Shown: positions 24,563 through 34,529, counted from the stretch's first letter. The stretch is DNA of 44,005 nucleotides from an uncultured Opitutales bacterium (GCA_938075565.1 CALJGU010000122.1:1-44005), one strand, 5' to 3'. Made by a program: numbers and translations. Notes: a model not told the origin generated them from the sequence alone.

Positions 24563-27439
24563 GTGCTTCAGCGCGAGGAGGTGCCCTCGTCAACTATACT
24601 GGTGGGGGGAGGATTTACAAACTGCCAGTTTGATGGAAATCAGGCACTAGCTAGTGGCGGCGGTGCCGTCTATAACTCTGGCGGAGGACCCGAATTTATT
24701 GGCTGTGGCTTTATAAATAACCGAACGGGCTGGGCTGGTGGTGCTATTTACAATGGTGGTAGGGCTCAAGAAAACAGAGAGTGCGTCTTCATAGGCAACC
24801 AGGCACAGGCCGGTGGAGCGATGTCCATCACAGAGGCTAATCGGTTTATATTTAATTCCATTTTCCTAGGCAACAAAGCCGAGACTCTTGGAGGAGCTGT
24901 CTATCTTGGCAAATCTGATTCTACATTCAGCCATTGTACCTTTTCAGGAAATAGGGCCGATGAAGGAGGCGCAATATTCATCAACTTCAGCTCAAACCCT
25001 TCACTGGTGAATAGCATAGTATGGAACAACGAATCCCTAAGTTCTATTATCCCAGTACGAGCAAGTATCGGTAAGGCAGACAATGATGACTCTGAGATTA
25101 CCATCACTCACAGCCTCGTTGAACATTCGGGAGGAAGTTCTAACTGGGGCACCAGGACGGGCATCGACGAGGGAAATAATTTGGACAGTGATTCGAATTT
25201 CCTAACTCCGGTTGATCCATCAACTGCCCCTACAACGCTTGGTAATCTAGCTCTGCTACCAGGATCTCCTGCCATCGACGCTGGGGATAACGAAGCCGTC
25301 AGTAGCTTCTTCGTAGGCGAAACTGCAACCGTTGTTGATTATCCAACCGATGTGGCTGGATACCCACGTGCCATAAAAGGTTTTCTGGAAACGGCCCGGG
25401 TCGACATGGGAGCCTATGAGTTAAATCCAGCCCGCGCACCATTGACCACCCTTTCCATCACAACGAACACCGGGATGGTTACAAGAAGCGACGAAGCAAG
25501 GTATTGGATTAGCTTTAGCAAACACGTTTCCAATTTTGATTCAGTGACAACAGACCTCGTCATTGAGACAACTGTTACGATCAACTTTGACCCTCCATTC
25601 ATTTCGGGCGGAGGAGATATTTATGAGCTAACCTTCCAAAAAATTACCGGAGAAGTTACCCTTTCGGTATCGGTTGCAACGGATAGTGATATCCAGGACG
25701 ATTTAGGTGAGGCTCTTTTTTATTCACCAACGAGTCCTTCAATTTTATTTGTAGCCCCTGATTCGACTATACGATTCGTCAGGGCAGCCAACCAAAGTCC
25801 AATTGCTCCATACACCGATTGGGATAGCGCTGCCACTGATCTTCAACTTGCGATCGACTCCTGTTTCCCGGGCGACATGGTTTGGGTAGCCAAAGGGGTT
25901 TATCAGCCAGGAACTTCAATGGATCGCATTGCAACATTTCGCCTTAAAAACGGAGTCACTATTTTCGGGAGGTTTTCTGGAACAGAAACCAAACTAATAC
26001 AAAGAAGCGAAGATCCTGAAACAAACGAGACCATTCTTTCCAGTGATCTTCTAAACAACGACAATGGTGAAGAAACCAATTATTTCGATAATGTCTACCA
26101 CGTGGTAACCGGAACGGGAAACAATGCCACAGCGGTGCTAGATGGATTCACTATAACCGGTGGCTATGCCAATTCACAATTCCCGCATGATAGTGGCGGT
26201 GGCTTTTACAGCGATGGACCCCGAACACCTACTCTAACTAATTGCCGATTCATTGAAAACTTCGCTCAAGCCAAAGGTGGTGCCGTTTATATCCAAGGCA
26301 CTACAGCATCGATCTCTAATTCCCAATTTTTATCGAATACTAGTGCTTACGGAGGTGCCATCTACCTAGATGAGTTGGGAAATATGGAGATCTCGAATTC
26401 CATTTTTTCTGGGAACATTGGAGGCTTAGGAGGCGCTGTTTATAACAACCAATGTTCGAGACTTTCCTACATCAACTGCGCTTTCACAGGAAACGACTCC
26501 TACACTAGCGGAGGGGTTTGTAATAATCAAGGATCTGAGATACAATATATCAATTGCACCTTCACGGCAAACAAGCGCGGTCGAGACGGAGGGGCTATTC
26601 ATAATGTATCCAGCTCGCCCCATTTCTTAAATTGTATCATCTGGTGGAATGGAAACGAACCTTACGCAAATCAGGCTGAATCATCGGTATTAAATGAAAA
26701 TTCGAGTCCTCTGTTTAGCTATAGTCTGGTCGCCAATTCCGGTGGTAGTTTCGATTGGAATCCGGAAACCGGTGTCGATGGAGGCAACAACATCGACATA
26801 GATCCACAATTTTCCAAAGCGATCAGCCCTAACAGTACTCCCACCACAGACGGTGATTTCAGACTGACGGTCGCCTCAACCGTCTTGGATAGTGGAGACA
26901 AAACCGTGAATCCAAGCTATGTGGATTTGGCAGATGGTAAACGCGTTCGTAACGGGCAAATCGATCTCGGTCCCTATGAAGGGGGATTGCTTTTCGATGA
27001 GACCTTTCAATATCAAGATTGGATTGAGGCTTATTATTCAAGAAACCTCGGAGAAGATGTCCTGGGACCGACCCAAGATCGTGATGAAGACCAGCTGACA
27101 AATTTGGAAGAGTATGCCTTTGGCTTGAATCCGACCAAGCACGATAGATCCATCGTACTCGAACGAACATATATGGAAACGCGGGGCACGCCGGTCGCTT
27201 TGATTCTAGAAGAGGGACGGGCAATGGTATTTTCACAACGATCGGGATTCAAATCCCTTGGACTCAGCTATACATTTGAATGCAGCGAAGACTTGAATAC
27301 GTGGACGGCATGCCAGGGAGATACCATTTCCATGGACCGAGACGGAGAAATGGAATTAACCGGATTCATACTAGATGAAGCCTCATACAACTCAGGCAAA
27401 CGCCAGTTTCTAAGAGCGACTGTCCATTTGGATCAGTGA
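24563..27439 (+). CDS. 3' fragment of the broken adhesin-like gene (beta-helix repeat protein)
   Basis: The longest intact stretch has 958 codons, opening at a GTG (24563). The first 14 or so residues are out of frame with the original protein and are not native. Contents in order: beta-helix repeats with GGAVYN-type turns; a short Ig-like domain about residues 290-385 ('YWISFSKHVSNFDSV'); a second beta-helix starting 'IRFVRAANQSP' and 'TDLQLAIDSCFPGDMVWVAKG'; and a C-terminal region with 'LTNLEEYAFGLNPTKHD', seen at the ends of many verrucomicrobial surface proteins. It lacks a signal peptide, so even if expressed it should stay in the cytosol. Confidence 0.6.
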   Translation: MLQREEVPSSTILVGGGFTNCQFDGNQALASGGGAVYNSGGGPEFIGCGFINNRTGWAGGAIYNGGRAQENRECVFIGNQAQAGGAMSITEANRFIFNSIFLGNKAETLGGAVYLGKSDSTFSHCTFSGNRADEGGAIFINFSSNPSLVNSIVWNNESLSSIIPVRASIGKADNDDSEITITHSLVEHSGGSSNWGTRTGIDEGNNLDSDSNFLTPVDPSTAPTTLGNLALLPGSPAIDAGDNEAVSSFFVGETATVVDYPTDVAGYPRAIKGFLETARVDMGAYELNPARAPLTTLSITTNTGMVTRSDEARYWISFSKHVSNFDSVTTDLVIETTVTINFDPPFISGGGDIYELTFQKITGEVTLSVSVATDSDIQDDLGEALFYSPTSPSILFVAPDSTIRFVRAANQSPIAPYTDWDSAATDLQLAIDSCFPGDMVWVAKGVYQPGTSMDRIATFRLKNGVTIFGRFSGTETKLIQRSEDPETNETILSSDLLNNDNGEETNYFDNVYHVVTGTGNNATAVLDGFTITGGYANSQFPHDSGGGFYSDGPRTPTLTNCRFIENFAQAKGGAVYIQGTTASISNSQFLSNTSAYGGAIYLDELGNMEISNSIFSGNIGGLGGAVYNNQCSRLSYINCAFTGNDSYTSGGVCNNQGSEIQYINCTFTANKRGRDGGAIHNVSSSPHFLNCIIWWNGNEPYANQAESSVLNENSSPLFSYSLVANSGGSFDWNPETGVDGGNNIDIDPQFSKAISPNSTPTTDGDFRLTVASTVLDSGDKTVNPSYVDLADGKRVRNGQIDLGPYEGGLLFDETFQYQDWIEAYYSRNLGEDVLGPTQDRDEDQLTNLEEYAFGLNPTKHDRSIVLERTYMETRGTPVALILEEGRAMVFSQRSGFKSLGLSYTFECSEDLNTWTACQGDTISMDRDGEMELTGFILDEASYNSGKRQFLRATVHLDQ

Positions 27440-27689
27440 GTGACCCATCACGAATTCCCTTAAAACAAAGGCTCATTTCATAAAACCAGCAAGAATCAGA
27501 TCATAACATCCTCTGGACTGATTGATGGACTAGGTCCGCCCATACTAGGGAGTTCTGGCATATGAGAAGTCACTATTGGAGAGCAAATAAATTAGCGCGC
27601 AGAACGCTTGACTTGTAAGGCTTAAATAGCTTTCTTCCGGCGCTTATCGGCGACCTGTTTACCAGGATACCCAGAATCCTTTTACTGTT

Positions 27690-30485
27690 ATGCCCACCAA
27701 ACTGAAAGATACTCTTACGCTTCCATCGACCGAGTTCCCCATGCGGGCGAATCTCGTTCAACGTGAGCCCGAGCGCATTAAGCATTGGGAAAAGGAAGGG
27801 CTGTATGAGAAAATTCAGGAGAAAAACGCCGATAATCCATCTTTTATCCTCCACGACGGGCCTCCCTTCACCAGTGGAGACGTGCACATTGGCACAGCTT
27901 TAAACAAATGCCTCAAGGAATCCATCATCCGCTACAAGTCGATGAAGGGATTCCGCGCACCTTACATTCCAGGCTGGGATTGCCACGGCCTACCTATTGA
28001 GCAACGCGTAACCCGCGAAATGCGTGAGCAGGGAAAGGACCTCCCTTCCTCAGAAATCCGCAATGCCTGCTCCGAATTCTCCCTGAGATTCATGGATATC
28101 CAGCGGGAACAGTTTGTCCGATTGGGAATTCTGGCCGATTGGGAGCAAGAATACCGTACTCTAGACCCCGAGTATGAAGCCGACATTCTGCGCACCTTTT
28201 CCTCCTTTATCGATAAGGGCCTCGTCTATCGCAGCAAAAAGCCGGTTTATTGGTCCATCCCCTACAAAACGGCCCTGGCCGAAGCGGAAATTGAGTATAA
28301 GGACCACGTCAGTCCATCCATCTGGGTAAAATTCAAACTACCCGAAACGGGCGCACTCGCGATTGAGGGTGATGTATCCATCGTTATCTGGACCACTACT
28401 CCTTGGACTATCCCTGCCAACTTGGCCGTAGCGGTTCATCCACGAGTAGATTACGTGGTCATGGTCGCCGGGGACCAAAAACTGATTGTGGCCAAGGACT
28501 TGGCTGAAACCGTAGCCAAAAATGTGGAGCTCGGTGAATACACAATTGAGAAGGAATTCAAAGGCGAAGCACTGGATGGCCTGATCAGCAAACACCCTTT
28601 CATAGACCGCGACAGCCCAATCCTGTTGGCTGACTACGTAACCACCGAAACCGGAACCGGCGCTGTCCACACGGCACCTGGTCATGGTTTGGAGGATTAT
28701 ATGTCCGGGCTGAAATACGGATTGGAAATTTATTGTCCGCTGGACAACGAAAGTAAATACATCGACGACGGGCAAATTCCACCTGAATTGGTTGGAGTAT
28801 CCGTCTTGGAAAAGAAGGGACGAAGCCAAGCCAACGTCGAAGTCCTAAAGCTACTCGAAGATTCAGGTAATCTGCTGAAATTCGAAAAGTTTGAGCACAG
28901 CTACCCACACTGCTGGCGCTCCAAGACTCCCGTCATTTTCCGTGCTACGCCGCAGTGGTTTGTTTCCATGGACACGAATGGATTCCGTGAACAGTCACTC
29001 GAAGCTATTGGCAAAGTAGATTTTGTTCCTAGCTGGGGAGAAAACCGAATTCGCGGCGCAGTAGAAGGCCGCCCGGATTGGTGCGTAAGCCGTCAACGAA
29101 GCTGGGGAGTTCCCATCCCTGCATTCTACGACGAAGAAGGAGAAGCCTATCTCGATGCAGAGGTGGTGAGAGCCATTGCCGCCAAGATCGAGAAGAAAGG
29201 AACCAACTACTGGTTCGAAAATGATGCTGCGACGATTCTCGAAGGCATTGATCTTCCAGAATCCTGGCAGGGCAAAACCTTAAGCTGTGGAAAAGACACT
29301 TTGGACGTTTGGATAGATTCAGGATCGAGTCACCAAGCCGTTCTTAAACGACGAGACGCACTACACTTCCCGGCAGATCTCTATCTCGAAGGTAGTGACC
29401 AGCATCGCGGATGGTTTCAATCGTCTCTATGGACTTCCATGGCTGCAGAAGGCCAACCGCCTTACAAGGAAATCGTAACCCATGGTTTTATTGTAAGGGG
29501 TGATGGCACCAAGATTAGTAAAAGCGATAACAAGGGAGGAAAACCTCAAACATCGGACGCCTACATCAATCAATATGGTGCAGACGTAATTCGACTGTGG
29601 ATCGCCTCTCAAGATTATCGTAACGACATCCCCGTTTCGGACGATATCATCAAACGTATCGTGGATAGCTATCGTCTTGTTAGAAATACCCTTCGGTTCC
29701 AGCTTTCTAATCTATTCGATTTTAATGCTGAGACAGACGCTGTTTCCATTGAGGACCTAGACGTCATCGATCGTTGGGCCTTAAGTAAAACAGCTGAACT
29801 GATCGGTCCCGTGACCGAGGCATACGATAAATACGAATTCCACCGGGTTTATCAGCTGATTAATCAATTTTTCTCGGTTACTCTATCGGCCATGTATCAC
29901 GACATGCTGAAAGACCGCCTTTATACACTGGCGCCTGATTCAGCATTACGCCGGTCCTCACAAACCGCTATCTACCACATATTTAAGACCGTTTCTCGCT
30001 TATTGGCTCCCATCGTGGCGTTTACGACTGATGAGGCCTGGAGTTACTTCAAAAACGGTGAGGAATACAGTTCAAGTTCAATACATCTAGATAGTTGGCC
30101 AGAGGCTCCAGAGAGCTGGAAATGGCCCGAGAATGTCGAAGAATTTGAAAATATATTAAAATTCAGAACCCAGGTGAATGAACTGCTGGAAAAGGCTCGA
30201 CAAGGCAAAGAAATTGGAAAATCTCTCGACGCCGTCGTAAGCATTACAGGTTCAAACGACGATCCCCTCTTTCAAACTCTTCTAAAATACGAACCCAAAC
30301 TTCCGGAAATATTTATTACTTCCCAAGTCTCTTTGGAACCAACTGAAATTGAAACTGTATCTGTAACCATCCAACCAGCAACCGGGGAACGCTGCCCTAG
30401 ATGCTGGAGAACCGTAGAATCACTTTTAGAAACCACTATCCAAGACAACTTATGCCCCCGCTGTAAGGAGGCATTGAACGTTTAA
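27690..30485 (+). CDS. ileS: Isoleucyl-tRNA synthetase
   Basis: IleS charges tRNA-Ile and hydrolyses mischarged Val-tRNA. The 931-residue class I enzyme has HIGT (66-69) within 'FTSGDVHIGTALNK' and the KMSKS loop as KISKS starting at 608. The editing domain includes 'TTTPWTIPANLAVAV'. The C-terminal zinc ribbon is complete: C902, C905, C922, C925. This zinc ribbon and the overall layout mark the typical bacterial form. It starts a same-strand run ileS / DksA-like / lspA with gaps of 21 and -11 bases. The 250-base gap before it holds no clear promoter. Confidence 0.97.
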   Translation: MPTKLKDTLTLPSTEFPMRANLVQREPERIKHWEKEGLYEKIQEKNADNPSFILHDGPPFTSGDVHIGTALNKCLKESIIRYKSMKGFRAPYIPGWDCHGLPIEQRVTREMREQGKDLPSSEIRNACSEFSLRFMDIQREQFVRLGILADWEQEYRTLDPEYEADILRTFSSFIDKGLVYRSKKPVYWSIPYKTALAEAEIEYKDHVSPSIWVKFKLPETGALAIEGDVSIVIWTTTPWTIPANLAVAVHPRVDYVVMVAGDQKLIVAKDLAETVAKNVELGEYTIEKEFKGEALDGLISKHPFIDRDSPILLADYVTTETGTGAVHTAPGHGLEDYMSGLKYGLEIYCPLDNESKYIDDGQIPPELVGVSVLEKKGRSQANVEVLKLLEDSGNLLKFEKFEHSYPHCWRSKTPVIFRATPQWFVSMDTNGFREQSLEAIGKVDFVPSWGENRIRGAVEGRPDWCVSRQRSWGVPIPAFYDEEGEAYLDAEVVRAIAAKIEKKGTNYWFENDAATILEGIDLPESWQGKTLSCGKDTLDVWIDSGSSHQAVLKRRDALHFPADLYLEGSDQHRGWFQSSLWTSMAAEGQPPYKEIVTHGFIVRGDGTKISKSDNKGGKPQTSDAYINQYGADVIRLWIASQDYRNDIPVSDDIIKRIVDSYRLVRNTLRFQLSNLFDFNAETDAVSIEDLDVIDRWALSKTAELIGPVTEAYDKYEFHRVYQLINQFFSVTLSAMYHDMLKDRLYTLAPDSALRRSSQTAIYHIFKTVSRLLAPIVAFTTDEAWSYFKNGEEYSSSSIHLDSWPEAPESWKWPENVEEFENILKFRTQVNELLEKARQGKEIGKSLDAVVSITGSNDDPLFQTLLKYEPKLPEIFITSQVSLEPTEIETVSVTIQPATGERCPRCWRTVESLLETTIQDNLCPRCKEALNV

Positions 30486-30506
30486 TACCAAAAAATTCCA
30501 ATTGTC

Positions 30507-31286
30507 ATGCCTGCCAAAAAAACCGCTGCAAAAAAAGCAACCAAAGCGAAACCTGCTGCTGAGAAAAAAGCACCTGCCAAATCAAACGCCAGCAACGGCA
30601 AAGTCGCTGCCTTCACTTTGGATGATGTGCAAAGCCTTCTAAAAACTAAAAAGAAGGACGAACCGAAAAAGGAAACAAAGCCGACTAAGGAAGTGGCCAA
30701 GAAAAAGGTCGTTGAAGAAATCGAGGATGTTCCGCATGAAGCACAAAACCTCGGCGCAGCATCTCTTGCTGACATTCTTGGCTTCGATCCCAGCAAAGGA
30801 TCAACCAGCCCCCCAACAGACGAGACCAAGGTTCCTAAGAGATTCAAAGTTTACTACGACCTGCTTATCGAATTGCGTAACCACGTAAATGACGAGCTCG
30901 ACCTTCATACCCGCGAAACGTTGAAAAAATCCAACAAGGAAGATTCCGGCGACATCGCAAGCTACAGCCAACATATGGCTGATGAAGGCACAGATAATTT
31001 TGACCGCGACTTTGCGTTGAGCCTAGTATCAAACGAGCAAGAAGCCTTGGCCGAAATCGAAGAAGCGATTGGACGCATTTTTGATGGATCTTATGGCGTC
31101 TGCGAAATTACAGGGGAAGCGATTACAAAAGAGCGACTCATGGCTGTGCCATTCACAAAGCACTCCCTGGAAGGCCAACAACAACTGGAAAAGAATAAGC
31201 GTTTCTCAGTGCAAAAGTCCGGTGGAGTTTATAGCACTGGTATCGAAGACTCTACTCAGTTCATAGCAAACGACGATGGCGACTAA
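30507..31286 (+). CDS. TraR/DksA-family protein with lysine-rich N-terminal tail and degenerate zinc finger
   Basis: The 259-residue protein has two parts. Residues 1-70 are a Lys/Ala/Pro-rich tail of histone-H1 style ('MPAKKTAAKKATKAKPAAEK'), likely to bind nucleic acid. Residues about 110-230 match the DksA/TraR family: a helical coiled coil with 'FDRDFALSLVSNEQEAL' near the tip, then 'GVCEITGEAITKERLMAVPF' (197-216). The family zinc finger needs four cysteines; here only C199 remains, the other positions being T202, S220 and G223. It probably binds RNA polymerase without zinc, which some DksA paralogues do. It overlaps the start of lspA by 11 bases. Confidence 0.85.
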   Translation: MPAKKTAAKKATKAKPAAEKKAPAKSNASNGKVAAFTLDDVQSLLKTKKKDEPKKETKPTKEVAKKKVVEEIEDVPHEAQNLGAASLADILGFDPSKGSTSPPTDETKVPKRFKVYYDLLIELRNHVNDELDLHTRETLKKSNKEDSGDIASYSQHMADEGTDNFDRDFALSLVSNEQEALAEIEEAIGRIFDGSYGVCEITGEAITKERLMAVPFTKHSLEGQQQLEKNKRFSVQKSGGVYSTGIEDSTQFIANDDGD

Positions 31287-31824
31287 ACCTTTGTCCGTAG
31301 ACGATAAAGTTTCACGGTTTGATCGCATAATTTACTACCGCTTGTTTTTCATAGTCGCGGCCACTGCCGCCATTCTGGATCGTGGTTCCAAATGGATTGT
31401 TCAAAAGACGATTCCCAATGGAGCTTATGATTCGTCCTCGATGATCGAGGTAATCCCCAATTTTTTCTATATTTGCCATATTGGCAATACGGGTGCGGCC
31501 TGGGGAATGTTTCACGGCAAAAGCTTTCTGTTAGCCTTGTTTTCCTTAGTCGCCCTCGCGCTACTCTATTTCTTCAGAAAAAGCCTGGGGCTGAGAAACA
31601 TTTTTGTTCAGTTATCTCTAGGCCTGGTAACAGGAGGAATACTGGGGAACTTGTACGACCGCCTAGTATTCAACCACGTGGTAGACTTCCTGGATGTTCA
31701 CTTGGGTTTCTACAGGTGGCCGGCTTTCAATGTCGCAGACTCAGCTATACTGATTGGCGTCCTACTCTTCTGCTATTACAGCTTTAAAGAAGAAGCGACC
31801 CGCAAGGTACAGGAACAACAATAA
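31276..31824 (+). CDS. lspA: Lipoprotein signal peptidase (signal peptidase II)
   Basis: LspA removes signal peptides from prolipoproteins in the inner membrane. The 182-residue product has four membrane segments. The aspartyl dyad is D137 in 'HVVDFLDV' and D155 in 'FNVADSAIL', with 'GNLYDR' (124-129) and 'HIGNTGAAWG' (68-77) as further signatures. The start overlaps the DksA-like gene, so translation is likely coupled. It is convergent with yicC, 13 bases apart, with no clear terminator between them. The ileS-lspA linkage is common in bacteria. Confidence 0.95.
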   Translation: MATKPLSVDDKVSRFDRIIYYRLFFIVAATAAILDRGSKWIVQKTIPNGAYDSSSMIEVIPNFFYICHIGNTGAAWGMFHGKSFLLALFSLVALALLYFFRKSLGLRNIFVQLSLGLVTGGILGNLYDRLVFNHVVDFLDVHLGFYRWPAFNVADSAILIGVLLFCYYSFKEEATRKVQEQQ

Positions 31825-31837
31825 GCTCCAAGTGCTT

Positions 31838-32710
31838 TTACTCGATGTTCGCGATCTGTTCGCGTAAACGTTCGAGCTCATTTTTGAAGTCAATCACGTG
31901 TCGCGAAATGCGAATGTCATTTGACTTACTACCTATGGTATTGATTTCTCGGTTCATTTCCTGAAGCAAAAAATCGATCTTGCGCCCCACCGGTCCAGAA
32001 GCATCTAAAAATTCTGCCAACTGATCCATATGACTTCCAAGCCGGGTGATTTCCTCAGAGATGTCACTTCGGTCGGCGAACAAAGAGATCTCTTTCAAGA
32101 CACGTTCGTCATCAAGGTCCAATTCAAGGTCGGCCTGACGTAGACGCTGAAACAGCAACTCACGGTAATTGGAGACGCTATCCCCAGAGTAACGTTCAAC
32201 CTCCTTCACACTCGCCCCCAGCAATCCAAGGCGGTCCTGCAAATCTTCCTTCAATTTCGCACCTTCGCTTTCGCGCATGGCAACCAACGCTTTTACCGCT
32301 TCGGTAAACGCATCGCAAACCCTCTCCTTCACATCCTCAGCATCAGGAAGCACCTGATTCTTTTTTGCATACAGAGCGAGTTGGAACAATAGATCCGGGG
32401 TTGATTCAAATGGGACATCCAAGTCGTTCGATAATTTTTTGAGCTGACTAAAGATTTCTGAAACGCCTTTCGTATCAAAATCTCCACTACCCGCTTCACT
32501 CGAAAACTGAGCTTGAATATTAACAACAACACGACCGCGTTGAATGTGCTCTTTTAGAATGGACAAGAGGCTTCCTTCAAGAAGCTGCCATTCCCGAGGC
32601 ATCAGGACATTCGCATCGAGCGCCTTCCGATTTACAGAGTGAACTTCGATGGATATTTCCAAGTTCTCGTGAAGCGCAGATCCGCGCCCATATCCAGTCA
32701 TCGAATACAT
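31838..32710 (-). CDS. yicC: YicC/YloC family endoribonuclease
   Basis: Members of this family cut RNA or modulate RNA decay. The 290-residue product starts with '[10 protein letters not shown]', the hallmark N-terminus, followed by 'IEVHSVNRKALD'. It ends with the conserved DUF1732 block: 'EEITRLGSHMDQLAEFL', 'GRKIDFLLQEMNREINTIGS' and 'VIDFKNELERLREQIANIE'. Its ATG overlaps the trpB stop by one base (TAATG), so the two are translationally coupled. No guanylate kinase gene is next to it, unlike in many bacteria. Confidence 0.93.
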   Translation of the reverse strand: MYSMTGYGRGSALHENLEISIEVHSVNRKALDANVLMPREWQLLEGSLLSILKEHIQRGRVVVNIQAQFSSEAGSGDFDTKGVSEIFSQLKKLSNDLDVPFESTPDLLFQLALYAKKNQVLPDAEDVKERVCDAFTEAVKALVAMRESEGAKLKEDLQDRLGLLGASVKEVERYSGDSVSNYRELLFQRLRQADLELDLDDERVLKEISLFADRSDISEEITRLGSHMDQLAEFLDASGPVGRKIDFLLQEMNREINTIGSKSNDIRISRHVIDFKNELERLREQIANIE

Positions 32711-33930
32711 TAAAGCTCTCCCTCTCCAAGTATGCGTGCAGCCTGCTGAACATCCTTATCTCCACGGCCACTTAAGTTCACTAACAAAATCGAATCTTTG
32801 GGCATTTCGGGAGCGCGCTTTAAAGCATAGGCAATCGCATGCGAGGATTCCAAAGCGGGGATAATGCCTTCGGTCTGACTGCACTTCTGAAATGCTTCCA
32901 GCACGTCTTCATCAGTAGCGTAGGTGTAATCGATACGACCTTCATCACGATAGTAAGCATGCTCTGGTCCGATAGCAGCGTAGTCCAATCCAGCAGAGAC
33001 AGAATGAGTCAGCTCAATTTGGCCGTCAGGATCCTGAAGGACGTAAGTCTTGGTTCCCTGAAGAACCCCTAACTTCCCTCCTTGGAAACGGGCCGCGTGT
33101 TCACCTTGTTGAATGCCATGACCACCAGCTTCGACACCGACCATGCGAACAGATTTATCTTCCAGAAAATCGTAAAATAGACCTATTGCATTACTACCTC
33201 CGCCGACACAGGCACAAAGCTCATCGGGCAAGCGTCCTTCCCTTTCAAGGATTTGCTCCTTGGCTTCCTCACCAATCACTCGGTGAAAATCGCGCACCAT
33301 CATCGGGTATGGGTGAGAACCCAAAGCAGAACCAAGAATGTAGTGAGTACTTCGAACATTGGTCACCCAATCACGCATGGCCTCGCTAACAGCCTCTTTT
33401 AAAGTCTTTTGTCCTGCATCCACGGGAACGACTTTTGCGCCACACAAGCGCATACGGTAAACGTTGAGCGCTTGGCGCTCCATATCGACGCGCCCCATAT
33501 AGATAACGCATTCCAGACCAAACTTGGCACAGGCTGCGGCAGTCGCGATACCGTGCTGCCCAGCACCTGTTTCGGCAATAATACGCTTCTTGCCCATTCG
33601 CAGTGCAAGCAGAGCCTGACCAATCACATTGTTGATCTTGTGAGCACCGGTATGGAGCAAATCTTCGCGCTTAAAATAAATTTTAGCGCCACCAAGCTCT
33701 TTGGTTAGGCGTTCGGCAAAATACAGCTCCGTCGGGCGGCCGGCAAATTCCTTGAGATGCCATTTGAGTTGCTTCTCATATTCAGGGTCCTTGCGGGCTT
33801 CGGCATATACCTCTCCTATTTCCTGCAAGGCTGTCATGAGCGTTTCCGGCACATAAGCGCCACCATAGGGACCGAAGTGTCCAGCCTCGTCGGGTAACAT
33901 TGACGGATTAACGGATGTTTCTGTACTCAT
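32710..33930 (-). CDS. trpB: Tryptophan synthase beta chain
   Basis: TrpB joins indole and serine to give tryptophan, using pyridoxal phosphate. The 406-residue product is a standard TrpB1. The cofactor lysine is K98 in '[11 protein letters not shown]', the phosphate loop is 'GGGSNAIG', and '[13 protein letters not shown]' is the catalytic-glutamate segment. '[12 protein letters not shown]' (18-29) marks the N-terminus. TrpA, normally the partner, is not beside it: downstream lies yicC, upstream a non-coding gap of 92 bases. The trp genes must therefore be split in this genome. Confidence 0.97.
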   Translation of the reverse strand: MSTETSVNPSMLPDEAGHFGPYGGAYVPETLMTALQEIGEVYAEARKDPEYEKQLKWHLKEFAGRPTELYFAERLTKELGGAKIYFKREDLLHTGAHKINNVIGQALLALRMGKKRIIAETGAGQHGIATAAACAKFGLECVIYMGRVDMERQALNVYRMRLCGAKVVPVDAGQKTLKEAVSEAMRDWVTNVRSTHYILGSALGSHPYPMMVRDFHRVIGEEAKEQILEREGRLPDELCACVGGGSNAIGLFYDFLEDKSVRMVGVEAGGHGIQQGEHAARFQGGKLGVLQGTKTYVLQDPDGQIELTHSVSAGLDYAAIGPEHAYYRDEGRIDYTYATDEDVLEAFQKCSQTEGIIPALESSHAIAYALKRAPEMPKDSILLVNLSGRGDKDVQQAARILGEGEL

Positions 33931-34022
33931 TTCGCTATAAAAGTCTTACTCAATAGAATTGCACCAGAAAAATGTCGAGACGACTGAATGAATATTCCTA
34001 GCCGACCTGCGCCAAAAATTAA

Positions 34023-34529
34023 TCATTCCTCGTTTTTCAGGAAAGTTAGCAAATCCTGGAATTTAGCCAGGTTTGTCTCATCGATCTTCACTAGATCCTC
34101 ATGAGCACCAATAAGCATCTCCTTTTTTTCCTCTTCAGTCTGAGCCTCGCAAGTGAGCCCTTCTGCGCCATCAGAGATTTCCTCTGCCTGATCAGAGCTG
34201 TTTTCAACAATGTTGACGATACGATGCAGGCCGAGATTTTTGACCAATTCTAGATTTCTTTCCCCAAGCCCGGTCAAAGTAACAGAGCCTTGTGGTTTAG
34301 ACCGTTGCGTATCAATCGCAAGTCCAGCCAGAATCCCCAAAAACGTGCTGTCCATTCCTTCGCATTGGGCAAAGTCCAAGGAGAACTCATGGCTTCCCTT
34401 CGATACCATATTTCGAAAAAAGGTGCGTAAGGGGCTGCAATTCAGAAAATTGGCCCGGCCACAAATATGAACCAGAATGGGTCGGCTCGACACATCTACC
34501 TGAAAGGTAGGCTCGGTATCATCAGCCAT
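34023..34529 (-). CDS. STAS-domain protein (anti-anti-sigma factor-like)
   Basis: Residues 8-110 of the 168-residue protein look like a STAS domain: a beta-strand start 'VHICGRANFLNCSPLRTFF', then 'FSLDFAQCEGMDSTFLGILA'. S61 is at the place where anti-anti-sigma factors are phosphorylated. 'LTGLGERNLELVKNLGLHRIV' (first part near 84) is the typical last helix. The extra 55-residue tail is acidic. No kinase, phosphatase or sigma-factor gene is adjacent, so the partner is unknown. It starts 11 bases after the acnA stop and likely shares its transcript. Confidence 0.8.
   Translation of the reverse strand: MADDTEPTFQVDVSSRPILVHICGRANFLNCSPLRTFFRNMVSKGSHEFSLDFAQCEGMDSTFLGILAGLAIDTQRSKPQGSVTLTGLGERNLELVKNLGLHRIVNIVENSSDQAEEISDGAEGLTCEAQTEEEKKEMLIGAHEDLVKIDETNLAKFQDLLTFLKNEE

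Larger units (their letters stand above)
23989..27439 (+). pseudogene. Adhesin-like right-handed beta-helix protein gene, broken by a nonsense codon and a frameshift
   Basis: Joined across two lesions, this stretch encodes one exported protein of roughly 1,150 residues. Lesion one is an in-frame TGA at 24319-24321: the text reads ETILL, stop, DLLQND. An internal duplicate further on reads ETILSSDLLNND, so coding sense clearly continues past the stop. Lesion two is at a run of six G (24604-24609): frame 1 ends soon after it, while frame 2 takes over in mid-motif ('GGGFTNCQF'). Five G would join the frames. The protein is full of GGA(V/I)Y and FxGN motifs, like chlamydial polymorphic outer-membrane proteins and other parallel beta-helix adhesins. 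Two independent lesions favour real decay, though assembly error cannot be excluded. Confidence 0.75.

Noticed and set aside
27608-27625. TTGACT as a -35 box before ileS
   Set aside because: No acceptable -10 hexamer is found at 16-18 bases.
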